This document shows positions 22,876-34,395 of a stretch of DNA of 64,000 bases, piece after piece. The stretch spans positions 3,300,147 to 3,364,146 of the forward strand of contig CM055109.1 of the NCBI GenBank assembly GCA_029204225.1, read 5' to 3'. Position numbers and translations under genes: made by a program. The notes beneath the pieces are model-generated. The model was not told where the DNA came from and searched no databases. It worked only from the letters and a program-made list of their open reading frames with translations. Source of the stretch: Diphasiastrum complanatum. Lineage: Eukaryota; Streptophyta; Lycopodiopsida; Lycopodiales; Lycopodiaceae. Position 1 is the stretch's first letter. Each line of letters begins with the position of its first letter.

Positions 22876-24634
22876 AGGAATTCGATAGAGGCCAGATTGT
22901 TGTTCTGAATTCATTAACATTACCCATTCCAAATATAAGTAATACTGGTTACTTTTTAATGTCTGTCGACAACCAGAATAACATTCGAAACCACCTGCCA
23001 TAATTACACCAAAAACATAGCTTTCTAACGTTGTCTACTGTGGGAACGATACTTTTTACTACAAAATCTATATTAACCCTGTTGGTATAGCACGACATAT
23101 ACCAAGTTTTGTCGGGGATAGTTTAGGAAAGTTATAAGAAATTTGAAGATCCATTTTCATCTCTAATGTATGTCAGATAGAGAATCAAGATTAGAAAGAT
23201 ACCGGAGGCTTAGAGAGGAGTTTTTACAAAGACAGAGTGAAAATTCTAGTCGTAGAAATCTAGACGAAATCATTGCTCAGTTACTTGAACTCCTAATTAG
23301 CTTCGGTATGGAGGGTCCTGCTGCACGCTTAACTTATATCTCTGAAATTAAATATGATTATTCTAAAGGGACCAGCTCCGATAGCTATGTCTCACAATGA
23401 ATACCAACATAAATATGGCATGATATACTCGAAAATGAAGATATGAGCTAGTTAAGTATAAATCATGAAGAGGCCTAAGTCATTTTTTGAGAATATATCT
23501 CCTAAGTACTTGTCTTATAAATTAAGGACTAGACCTTTAATAGGAAAAGACATTGCTTTGGATAATCCTTAACTAGGTCATCCATACGGAACGACTAGTT
23601 ATGAAAAGACATGTTAAACTAGAGTAACTTTAACTCATAGTTAAGTATACCTCTTATGGTATAATTGAACATATTTTCAGTTTAACTCTTAACTAGACCC
23701 TTTCGCGGGAGCGACGCATCTATTGTTTAAGAGGTGTGTTTGTTTGCCCCGTAGAACATATATTGATCTCACACTTCAGTCTCGATCATCGAGAGAGAAG
23801 AGTTTATGCTTATGTAAGAGATTGAAGAAGTGAATAGGGTTTTGTGAGTTATTCCCCCTTATCTCTGTTCTCCGCACTGCTGAGTGTGAGTGATCTTGAG
23901 TCTGCTAACAATCTCCAACGCATTTCATGAATTACTCTCTGATCAGACAGACGCTCTAGCTTATTACAATCGTTTGCTATGTTTCCGTAAAGCATGCTCT
24001 AAAGAACTATCTTAAAATCATCTTATTCGTATGTCGCGAATACTTTCTTTTTTGACACTCGAATAATGACTATCTTTGTGCAGTCTAGCATGATCATTGA
24101 ATTAAGTTGTATGTATACAGATGAGATCACAGTCCCTGTCTGAAGAATTGAGTTCTGATCTGTTTTCCTGATTGGCATTGACATAAGTTTCTAACGTGCT
24201 CTAAAACCATTCGTGCTCTTTAACCATTAAGTTGGACTTTAGTTGTTGAGGACTATTGTCTAGGAACAAATAGTTCGCGAACTCGATTAATTAATTGTCT
24301 GCGCAGTCGCGAATACATCAAACAATTCTTGATTCCCTGTTGACACCTTAGTCAACCAGAGTGTAGTTTGTTGTACTTCTTTGATAACATTTCATTTGTA
24401 CAACGTGCTTCCTTCAATTCGATAGAGGCCAGATTGTTGTTCTGAATTCATTAATATTACCCATTCCAAATATAAGTAATACTGGTTACTTTTTAATGTC
24501 TGTCGACAATCAGAATAACATTCGAAACCACATGCCATAATTACACCAAACACATAACTTTCTAACGTTGTCCTTTGTGGGAACGATACTTTTCACTACA
24601 AAATCTATATTAACCCTGTTGGTATAGCACGACA
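22873..24634 (+). mobile_element. Partial Gypsy element nested in Copia E4
   Basis: The order is the LTR 3' portion (22873-23097), a primer-site region, the gag N-terminus from 23170 (MSDRESRLERYRRLREE) cut at 23398, then an almost complete LTR ending GGTATAGCACGACA at 24634. Only about 77 codons of gag remain between the two LTR pieces. This looks like a nested Gypsy insertion reduced by deletion, which also removed about 2.5 kb of the Copia host element. Confidence 0.75.
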
Positions 24635-25867
24635 AATTGGCAAATTCTTTAACTAGATGTTTCTAGTGCATTTCTAAATGGCTATCTAGAAGAAGAGATC
24701 TATATGGATCAACCTATTGGGTTCGTCCATGATGAAGGAAAAGTTTGCTTGCTCTTCAAAAGTTTATATGGATTAAAGCAAGCTCCAAGGTCATGGTATT
24801 CTCGACTTAACACCTTTCTTGAGTCAGTAGGATTTAATCTTAGTAACTATGATCCTTCCTTATATGTCAAGTTTTTTGATAAAGATATTGTCATCCTTCT
24901 TATTTTTGTTGATGATATCATTCTAACAAGAAGTTGTATCAAGTTAGTTGAGGAAACCAAGATTGCACTTGGAAAAGAGTTCAAGATGCAAGATCTTGAA
25001 AAAATTCACTATATTCTAGGATTATTGATTGACTTTCTTAAAGATAAAGCTTTTATATGTCAATCCAAGTATGCTCTTTCAATGTTAAAGAAGTTCAATA
25101 TGTTGAATTGTAAGAGTATAGAAACACCTATGGAGCAAAATGTAAAGGACTCTAACAAAGGTGATGAAAGATCCTTCGAGGACATCACACTTTTTAGAAG
25201 TCTTATAGGCTCCTTAATTTGGCTCACAATAACTAGACCTGACATAAGCTTTAGTGCTCATAAGTTGAGCCAGGCTATGCAAAATCATTCAGTTTATCAT
25301 TGGAAAATGGCCAAGAGAGTGCTTAGATATATATCAACTTTTGATTTTGGTTTATTGTATAAAAGTGAAGATCTTTTTATTATTGGTTATTCTGACTCGG
25401 ATTTTGCAAGTGATAGAGCAGATTTAAATTCTACAAGTGCTTATGTCATATATCTTGGAGGAAACTTGATATCTTGGCTTTCAAAAAAGCAAGATACTGT
25501 ATCACTCTCATCATGTGAAGCTGATTACAAGGCGCTCACTACAACAACAAATAAAGTGCTTTGGATCAAGAGGTTACTAGTGGAGCTAAAGATAATTATG
25601 GAAGAAGATATACCTATGATCATGTGTGACAACATTTCAGCTCAAGCCCTTGCCAACAACCCAATATTCCATGTAAGGAGCAAGCATATCGAAGTTGCAC
25701 ATCACTTCGTGAGAGAGAAGCTCATTGGAGGTGAAATCAAATTGGATCACATCGACACATCATCTTGCATTGCTGATATGCTCACCAAACCTTTGAGCAA
25801 AAGTTCCTTCAATAAGCATAGAGCCAACCTTGGAGTTATACCAAGATCCATGTTCAAATCAATGTAG
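24635..25867 (+). pseudogene. Copia RT-RNase H, 3' half of pol (E4)
   Basis: The frame begins at 24638 (WQIL-stop-LDVSSAFLNGYLEEE) with a TAA at 24650 and then stays open to the TAG at 25865. It has KSLYGLKQAPRSWYSRL, the RT active-site box LIFVDDIIL (FVDD), the connection region, and RNase H with YSDSDFASD, SWLSKKQDTVSLSSCEADY and HIEVAHHFVREK. It ends ADMLTKPLS...FNKHRANLG, the normal Copia C-terminus. The catalytic RNase H region looks undamaged, and the N-terminal RT is absent. Confidence 0.88.
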
Positions 25868-25884
25868 ATCATTTTAAGGAGGAG

Positions 25885-26638
25885 TGTTAAAATTGAAAAA
25901 CAATCCATATTGATTTCTTGGCTTGCTACAAATGTTGTACCCAAGTTTGGCCTACATAGAACTCGAGCTACATGGTTATGTATTATCTAGTTTGATAAAT
26001 GCAACTTGCATATAGTTTGTAGACATAGAATTAACATGATTATGCTTGTAGAAACTCGTGGCAATTCACATGCATTAATTGTAAGTGATCCATAGTGACA
26101 TGCAAGGCATGCACAAAGTTTAATGGACACATGCATGATGATTTGGACATTTCTAGTTAGAACTAGTACACTTGTAAAAAGTTGGTAGAATTTCATGCAT
26201 GACAAGTGACAAATGTCACATAGACTCTAGAAAGTGTCATTTTGGAATGGATAGATGTGGTTCTACCTCCAGCTACCTCAAACTCCATAAATATGTGTAG
26301 CTCTCCACAGAATCAATGATGAAGGACCAAAGTTTTGTAGCTATCTCATGCCATTTTGGATATAAGCAAATATTGCTTGTTATCTCTCTAGCTTTCTCTC
26401 TCTAACTCGTGTTGAGACTAATGCTCATACACTGAAATCTTGTACTTTTATTCATTCTTTGATTCATTGCTATTATATTCTGTTGATTAGCATGCTAGAT
26501 TGTGAATTAGCCATTTCTTCTAAACTAGATCTTGTTGATCAATCTAGAATCAAGTTATAGTGCCAATCACAAAGCTTAATCAAGATCAATCACTCTTGTG
26601 GACATTCTCCACACTTGTGAATTCTGGAAATTTCGTCA
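25885..26638 (+). repeat. 3' LTR of Copia E4
   Basis: TGTTAAAATTG to TTTCGTCA, 754 bp, directly after the purine tract AAGGAGGAG. The high similarity to the 5' LTR implies an insertion younger than most neighbouring relics. Confidence 0.9.
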
Positions 26639-27898
26639 AAGGTCGCTCTCTCAAGTAGAGATGAATTTCTTTGGCATCAGGTGCAAGTATATAGCCAAAC
26701 ATGGAACAGCTACCAGGCAGAGTTTGATAAGTATCGAGCAAGCGTAACTCACGAGCTCGCCCAGGCAAAACAAGCCCTCAAGGCTTGCCAACAGTACATG
26801 GAGAAGAAGACCCAGCCCACCCCCGTGGTGATTCCACCACCACCTGGTTTTGATACTCCACAGGCCAGCACGAGCTAGGACCAAAGCTAGCAAGCAAGAG
26901 GGGGGTTAAGTCAAGATCAAGGGTCCTAGGCCAAGACCAAGGACCAACTAATACGGGGGCTGACATGCGAGACCAAGGCCACAACGTAGGTCCAAGCCAA
27001 AGCCACGAGGAAGGACATGCCTCATCATCCAGAGGTTCACGCACCATATCTGCCAGTCGGGCCTTCCGAAGATCAAAGTCCATGGAGGAGAAAATAAACA
27101 AATTCCTAGCGAAGTATCCCCACGAGTCATCAAGAGGCGACTGACAGATATCATTTTCAGCTCAGACAATAAAGGGCAATGAGCTGCAAGAAATACCCGC
27201 CCTCCAATCCAATCAGAGTGGCGTGAGTAGCTTTTAGAAAGAGACCCTGTGGCCATCAAGGCCTATGTGACAAGTCCACAACAACTACTGGTGAACGCGC
27301 ACTTCTTGCCATGCACACGACGATCCAAATGGGCAGAATGTGGCACCCCTCTCGACAAGACCATGATTCAAAATCTCAATTGGCCAAGGATTCCATAAGA
27401 GCATGGTTGGGATATGGATGTAGACGCCTAAAGGGCTCTCACCATATTCATCAATAAATATTTCAACTGCCCTGATCCAACAGTCCGCGCGACAGCCACT
27501 TACGCCTGGGACTTAGAGCATTTAATGGGGATTGAAACCAAATGGGATAATTACCCCCCCCCCCCCATATTCTTTGATCTTACTAAGGTGCTAGCTTCCG
27601 ACAAAGTCGAAGATCAGCTTCCAGTCGCTCGTGTCTATTACCGAGTTGCCTTCCTTGGTGATCTCTAGATACGCAGATTCCAAGCGTGGGTCGACCAAGA
27701 CTGGCTGACAGGAGTCCACAAGTCTCTTCACATGCCCAAGGACTTGAAGAAGTTGAACCGCATCAACTTCATGGAAGACGTCATGGGCTACCTGATCCAC
27801 CATAGGCGGGCCAAGAAGACTCTTTACTGAACCGGCAGAGTGTCGAGGGACCGGCACTACTTCAGGTCGTGGGTCTCGTTGGGGGTATTCCCGACGAA
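26639..27898 (+). pseudogene. Family D internal region, decayed coding sequence
   Basis: A short frame at 26681-26878 (YQAEFDKYRASVTHELAQAK... PPPPGFDTPQAS) looks like the C-terminal coil and Pro-rich tail of the ORF at 19712. Further on, translated pieces such as VEDQLPVARVYYRVAFLGDL, RRFQAWVDQDWLTGVHKSL and KKLNRINFMEDVMGYLIHH are protein-like but broken by stops. 27480-27890 is repeated antisense at about 50.27-50.65 kb. A run of 12-13 C at about 27557 marks slippage. The protein family is not recognised. Confidence 0.5.
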
Positions 27899-28552
<654 letters not shown>

Positions 28553-28559
28553 TTCTTTC

Positions 28560-30640
28560 TTCTTCTATTCTGCCCTTCCCTTCCACCAACAATCATTCCA
28601 AAAATCAATTGATTTCATTGGAACTCACAAAGTCTTCAGAGATTTTCTCATAGTCTCAAGATCTGGAAAAAGATTCAAGTAACTTTAGAATCCCATCTCT
28701 CTGTACTATGCCAAGTTCTCAGGAATGTCAAATTCCAACTTCATAATACAAATTCCAACTTATATCCTCTTTCCCTCTTTTCTGAATCATCCAGTCACTA
28801 GAAAGGACTTTAAATTACACTCAAAAAATCCTTTAAGTTGACAGATTTAGAAATTGGAAAGAATAAGCGAAAAACAAGATCCCGTCAAAAAAGAGTTTAT
28901 GGTTCTATTGATTCTTGTTTTTCACTCCCATTCAATTGGACTTAAATTCAATCTAAAGTTTGGGTTCTTTTGACCAGTACCGTGGTCAAAGTTTCGTGAA
29001 ATCTTGGACCCTAGTCACTAATTCATGATTGCCCAAAAAACAATTGGAAAACAAATATTTATTTCGGATCCCAAAATAGCAATATAAGCCTATAGAAATT
29101 CCACAAGGAATTTAGCCTTGTTTGCTTGTCTCCAAGGAATTTCCTTCACTCAGAGGAAGTTGTTCCTTCTAGAAACAAGAGGACCAAAAAAAATTTGTTT
29201 AATGTCCGCATCCATACTAGCACACAGATTGTAATAAAGTCACTAAATTGCACTTAGTTAATTAGTTGTTACTAATAACTCTTGCAATTCATACTCTAAT
29301 ACAAATTCCATGACGAAGGTCACTCAATTGCTCTTCAGAAAACAAAGTCCAAAAAAAGAACTGCAAAAATCTTTTTGCGGTAGAATGGGAAAAAAATCAA
29401 TACCAAACCAACCCCAAAAACCAAAAGTTTTTGTTTTTTTGCCCCATGGAAGGTGATCATTATCCATGACTCGAAAACCTCTAGTGAGAAATGCATACAT
29501 CAGGGCACAAGCACATCGCATGCAGTTTATCATTAACACATACAAAAGCCAAGTGAAGTACACTTTAGACCAGCATGCACTTAGTTTTTCAAATTACATC
29601 ACTTAATAAAAAAACTTGCACATGCCTTAAAGGCCTCCGCCACCCCCCCCCCCCCCCCCCCCCCCCCACCCCCCTTTCTCCTCTCTCTCAAACTTCCTCC
29701 TGCCCACTTCCGATGCAGACCTCAGCCTGAGCCCGAGCCCGGTGCCTCCTTCCTCGCAGCCTGTCTTCTGTAGCAAACCCGCACCAGAAAAGGAGCTGCC
29801 TCACGAGAGAGAGAGAGAGATTAGGAGGAAAGAGGTCGCTTCAACCCCACACACCTTTAGCAAGGATTCCGGCCTCCAGCCACATCACCCTCAATGCTGG
29901 ACTGCTATTAATGCACTCACTTACATCTCATTCATTGAACACTTGATTCAATCACAAAGCTTGTTTACTAATGAATGCTCTACAAGCATTTACCATTCAA
30001 AGGCAGCATGCACGGTTCTTCTTGGCAAACAAATCTTTGTCTTGCTTTCAAATAGCTGAAATCCAAACTTCACAGAAGGTGGCACACTCAACCAACAATC
30101 AGCAAGCAAGAACGCCAACAACATGCAATGCTATCAGAGCCTTTACATACAGAGATGAAGACTCCACAAGAAGAACCCCCAACAATTAACCTACATGGAA
30201 ACTCAGCATGCAAACAATTTTTCCTACCCATGCAACTTTCTGCTTTTTTATTATTAACAATTTTCCCTTCAAACCACAAACGGCCAACATGCCATCAGGT
30301 TTCATACCATTGTTAAGGGAAGAAAGAATCCAGCTGAGCATGCCATGCAATGAATCAAATAAACATTTCTGATTCTCCCATCAAGCACAACATTAAATTT
30401 GATTTGCAGCAAGCTTCCATCTTACCTTTCCCACTGGAAAAAAGATGCCAAAGCCACATGCAACACCAATCAACCCCAGAATCCAGAGATTTTGCAACAA
30501 TAGTAGACTGAAAATTTTCATTTCATACACCAAGTCAGTAAAATAGAATCGAATCAATAATCACAAAGAAGTTTACTAAATTGATTCATTCAACCGTAGG
30601 GAAAACACCTACTTGAATGATGACCAATTTACCGGAAACC
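28560..30640. other. No recognisable gene; poly-C tract and GC-rich patch
   Basis: No protein motif was found. A poly-C run of about 26 bases lies near 29642-29680, followed by a GC-rich patch (29700-29850) with a short GA run. A plus-strand frame at 29742-30059 is open but looks like chance. The 30.1-30.64 kb part would be the leader of the antisense LTR element at 30.7-31.5 kb, yet contains no gag. Confidence 0.4.
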
Positions 30641-30646
30641 GATCAA

Positions 30647-30753
30647 ATCCCACACCTGATGCTACTCCATCATCTCGGTTAGCTGCTCTGATACCAATAT
30701 AACATCCCCCAGGACTCCCAACCGAGATGATGGAGCGGCATTGGGTGTGGGAT
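30647..30753. repeat. Large inverted repeat spanning a retrotransposon primer site
   Basis: The arms 30647-30680 and 30720-30753 are 34 nt each and pair at about 30 of 34 positions (outer block ATCCCACACC, inner block CTCCATCATCTCGGTT). The 39-nt loop holds a tRNA-Met primer site (GCTCTGATACCA on the plus strand). A third GATCATCTCGG word at 30751 could pair alternatively. Confidence 0.8.
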
Positions 30754-31478
30754 CATCTCGGCCCTCTTGTTTCTAGAAGAGCGCTTTACAAACTGACAAC
30801 ATATTGGCCTCAGACTCTACAATGATCCTCATAGACACTGGTGAAGGTATATATAGAGATATAGCCAACCCCACCTGCCCATGCACTGAATCCACATGGA
30901 AGCACTCTAATTGATCATGCTAATCTCCCATGCATGTCCACTGCATGTAGGTATCCCTAACTCATAATAGTCAAGACCCATGCATAAGCACAGTGCATGT
31001 ACATCCTATCCCATACTAGGATGCAACACACATGCCTATACCGCATGTGAGTATGACCCCATGGTCCTACTCGACTACTATCTAGATTAGGCTTGGCCTC
31101 TACAACCAAGACTGCCCCTAATGGTACAAACCCTCGTTAGGGTCATAACATATAGGATCTAATGGAATCTTCCTATCTTATCTTCTAGAAGCTTATCCAC
31201 ACGTGTGAATGGTATCTTGACATGTGTGAGTAATAACTCATTCACATGGAAGTCCAATCTATTTACAAAAAGTTTGACCAATTTGACCATTTTCAAGATT
31301 CTACTCAAAGGTCAATTTCACACTAGTGTAGATCAAGCTAAAACCAATCTAATATAATATAAATGACTTATGTACATTCTTTCAAACGTGAGAACAGACT
31401 CCACACGTGTGAGATCCTATCAAGCTCAAATAACTTGAGATCTACAAGATATAACAACTTGGAAGTGATATTTTAACA
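30698..31478 (-). repeat. Antisense Copia-type LTR
   Basis: On the minus strand it starts TGTTAAAATATCAC at 31478 and runs to the primer site TGGTATCAGAGC at complement 30685-30696. A TATA-like CTATATATACC lies near 30850. It shares word order with the E5 LTR (48086-48946), including CTCCACACGTGTGA near its start and a second CACACGTGTGAA. The 3' border is uncertain, because the sequence before the primer site (GATGTTATAT) does not end in CA. No coding region follows, so this may be an LTR remnant or a non-autonomous element. Confidence 0.6.
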
Positions 31479-31856
31479 AACGACGCTCGCAGAAATAAGT
31501 CTTGAATCTTGAAAGTCCAAGGATCGGATCGTCAGCGCCTTTTCCTTGGTAATAACTCATGCTTTTGCTTTTGGATTTTACCTGCGAAATTCTTCTGTTG
31601 GAGAGGAGGTTTCTTTATTTAGAATTTGGAGTGAGTTTCCACTATTAAGCGATGGCATTTCAGAACATGAACAATCAAGATATTTCTTCTCAATGATTTC
31701 AGATCCATTGCCTTTAGCATTTTATTTCTGTATTGAATGGCCATCTATTTTTATCTTTGCTTTTTATGCCGTTCTGCATCGTTTCATCTCAACTTCCGCT
31801 CCAACTATTGATCTGCGGCTTCGCTACAAATGATAGTATAAACTATCTGTAAAAGA
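31479..31856. other. Short spacer, no gene recognised
   Basis: A frame at 31546-31833 is open and hydrophobic, but nothing about it is recognisable. It lies just upstream of the GRAS relic and could be chance. Confidence 0.3.
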
Positions 31857-32353
31857 TGGGAAGATTGCTAGAGAATGACAACTTGCAGAGGACAAGTTCA
31901 GGAAGATATGTACAATTTGGTACCAGCTTTGTCGATGGAGGTAAATTGCCTGAGCCGAAGACTAATAGATTCTCATTGAGCAACAACGTGAAGTGGCTTA
32001 AGTAGCAAGCAAGCCGATTGCAATCAGGCCACGAAATGGGGATTAATGTCTGGAAAGCATATTAACAACTAGAGGATGAAGAAAGAATTCACAAAGATGG
32101 AGAGGAGCTCCTTTTGCACAAACGATCAAAAGAGAAACACAACTTGATAGATTTGCTTGAACAATGTGCACAACAGATGGCACATGGTGACATGAGAAAG
32201 GAAAAGCAGATCCTTTGAGAAATCAAAGAAGAACGACGCTCTTTGGCGATGGTAAACAACGTTTGCTGTTTTATTTCATAGAGGCTCTTGTAGCGCGTAT
32301 CTCTGGAATGGGTGCATGTCTCTACGCTGCTCTTGACAACAATCGCCCATAAA
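31857..32353 (+). pseudogene. GRAS-domain transcription factor pseudogene, copy A
   Basis: GRAS proteins are plant-specific nuclear regulators. From the ATG at 31857 the frame gives a linker, then DGEELLLHKRSKEKHN and LIDLLEQCAQQMAHGD, the start of the GRAS domain (leucine heptad I, LLxxCAxAV type). Stops at 32004, 32064 and 32217 and a frameshift follow. The next GRAS block, LFGDGKQRLLFYFIEALVAR then MGACLYAALDNNRP, appears in another frame and ends in TAA. The VHIID, PFYRE and SAW parts are absent. Confidence 0.75.
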
Positions 32354-32359
32354 GCTTAC

Positions 32360-32829
32360 CATCTTTGCATAGAGAATTTCCTCTTCGTCAAAATCTGTCA
32401 CTTCTACTCCAACCAAATAATCATCAATGCTTGCCAAGTAAAGAGCTAACTTCACAAACTGTGGTATTCTATATGACTTTCAGCGGCCATCGCTATTCCG
32501 AACAACATCCATATAGTGAAAACAAAAGATTTCTCAAGTGAAGTGTGTTTCTCAGAAACCAATTGATCAACTCACTGTCATCCTTTTGGATGAACATCTT
32601 CGCATAGAGAATTTTCCCTTTGTCAGAATCTGTCACTTCTACTCCAACCAAATGATCATCAATGCTTGCCAAGTAAAGAGCCGACTTCACAAACTGTGGT
32701 ATTCTATATGACTTTCAGCGGCCATCGCTATTCTGAACAACATCCATATAGCGAAAACAAAAGATTTCTCAACTGAAGTGTGTTTCTCATAAACCAATTG
32801 ATCAACTCACTGTCGTCCTTTTGGATGAA
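32360..32829. repeat. Tandem duplication, two units of about 235 bp
   Basis: Unit 1 starts CATCTTTGCATAGAG at 32360 and unit 2 CATCTTCGCATAGAG at 32595. Both contain TTCTACTCCAACCAAAT, GGTATTCTATATGAC and CAGCGGCCATCGCTATTC and differ at only a few bases. A minus-strand frame of 66 codons (32690-32493, SALYLASIDDHLVGVEV) is open across unit 2; I do not recognise it. Confidence 0.8.
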
Positions 32830-33233
32830 GACAAAACCTCTCATAGTACATGCATAGAAGCGATCCATCTGCTCAATCATCACCATCGATAGAGAATATA
32901 TAGAGAACGTGAGATATAGCTATGGAAGAGGCACGGAGGGAGCCTCGTAGCTTATTGAGAGAGAGAGAGAGATAACGGAAGGCTACTGATCATCAAGCAT
33001 CATGATAGGTATGCAGTTGATAGATAAGCGACTTGTAACTTTGCTTCTGTACGGTCGTTGTTGTGTTTCTGGTAAAACTGGGCATCTGCATGGTAAACTA
33101 TCCTCTACATGTTAGAGGCGTTATGACAGCTTGTGTACATGAACATGTGGAGAACAAGTATCCATTGCGTAAAAATTACTTTATATTACGACGTTATGTC
33201 TCTGACTGAGGTCCCTTTTGCAGCCATGATATC

Positions 33234-33697
33234 ATGATCACAGGTAGGAAGAAAGGTGCTTTATTCTTGTTGGATCATGGACTGTCATGCGTTCGGAGTA
33301 CCTTTTATATAGACATCTCGAGCTTGGTGCTAAGAGATTTGATAAAGACTGTGGAAGTTGTTGAAGAAGGAATTCACAACGATGGAGAGGAGCTCCTTTT
33401 GCGCAAACGATCAAAGGATAAATACAACTTGATTGATTTGCTCGAACAATGTGCACAACAGATGGCATGTGGTGACATAAGAAAGAAAAAGCAGATCCTT
33501 TGATAAATCAAAGAAGAACGACGCTCTTTGGCGACGGTAAACAACGTTTGGTGTTTTATTTCATAGAGGCTCTTGTAGCGCATATCTCTGGAATGGGTGC
33601 ATGTCTCTACGCTGCTCTTGACAACAATCGTTGCATGATAAACTATCCTCTACATGTTAGAGGCGTTATGACAGCTTGTGTACAGGAACATGTGTAG
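33234..33697 (+). pseudogene. GRAS-domain pseudogene, copy B
   Basis: This is a second copy of the same fragment. The frame from 33234 contains VVEEGIHNDGEELLLRKRSK and LIDLLEQCAQQMACGD and stops at a TGA near 33501. The continuation LFGDGKQRLVFYFIEALVAH then MGACLYAALDNN is in another frame from 33500. It shares with copy A the frame break between the two blocks, so the lesion predates the duplication. Downstream, about 95 bp from 33632 repeats 33088-33183. Confidence 0.75.
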
Positions 33698-33699
33698 AA

Positions 33700-34390
33700 C
33701 AAGTATCCATTGCGTAAAAATTACTTTATATCTAAGCTTTTCTCTGAATTCCATGCAGTTATGACGTTACGTCTCTGAGCAAGGTCTGACGTGATGATGT
33801 AGTGGCCCTCATTCTTAAGACGACAAGTGAAATGAGAAGAGATGATATCGTTCGATAATGCACCTTAGATAATGTGCTCACAAAGCTACAGCATGCTTCG
33901 GCACCATTCTCTCTCTCTGTGTGTGGTTAGGACGAAAGGTCCCTTAGCCAAATATTTGTCCACAACTCTCAGTCCTCCAAATGGAACTCATCGTAGAACA
34001 TGTCTTTGCTCATGTGTTCATTTTTTTTTTTTAATTATCTTGACGTACTGGCTCAAGCGTGACACAAGTCAAGCCTAGATTCAAATGCTCTAGTTTAGAA
34101 TTTTTTTAACAACACCTTCTTTGTAGTTTTAGATTATTGAAAATGGATTTGACAAAACTGTTGTTGTTAGAACTGCTCTTGAACTAGCGTGAGTTGATTT
34201 GGTTTTATCAATGTCCTTCGATTGAATAGATTTTACACAGTTAAAAATATTTATCTGTTGCTTTTGCAGGATTTTCTACAATTGATATATTATTAGAACA
34301 AAAAATAATATTTCAAAAATCAAGAGGTGATCCTCATCATTTCAATGTCATGTTCAAAATTCAACTAATAAATATAATAGATAGTTGAAC
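33700..34390. other. No gene recognised
   Basis: Mixed sequence with a T run near 34020. An acceptor-like TTGCTTTTGCAG near 34269 lies just upstream of the Helitron-like frame and may mark an intron end. Confidence 0.3.
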
Positions 34391-34395
34391 TTAAA

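Larger units (their letters stand above)
20824..26638 (+). mobile_element. Ty1/copia retrotransposon E4 with two LTRs and a nested Gypsy piece
   Basis: It has two closely similar LTRs (20824-21596 and 25885-26638), a primer site TGGTATCAAAGCC right after the first, a polypurine tract TTTAAGGAGGAG right before the second, gag at the 5' end and RT-RNase H at the 3' end. The middle (gag C-terminus, protease, integrase, RT N-terminus) is replaced by 1.76 kb of the Gypsy family of E2/E3. The element sits inside the family D coiled-coil ORF. Flanking bases are TCAAG and AAGGT, not a clean target duplication. Confidence 0.88.

Noticed and set aside
31546-31833. 95-codon hydrophobic frame taken at first for a membrane protein
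   Set aside because: No start context, motif or homologous second copy supports it.
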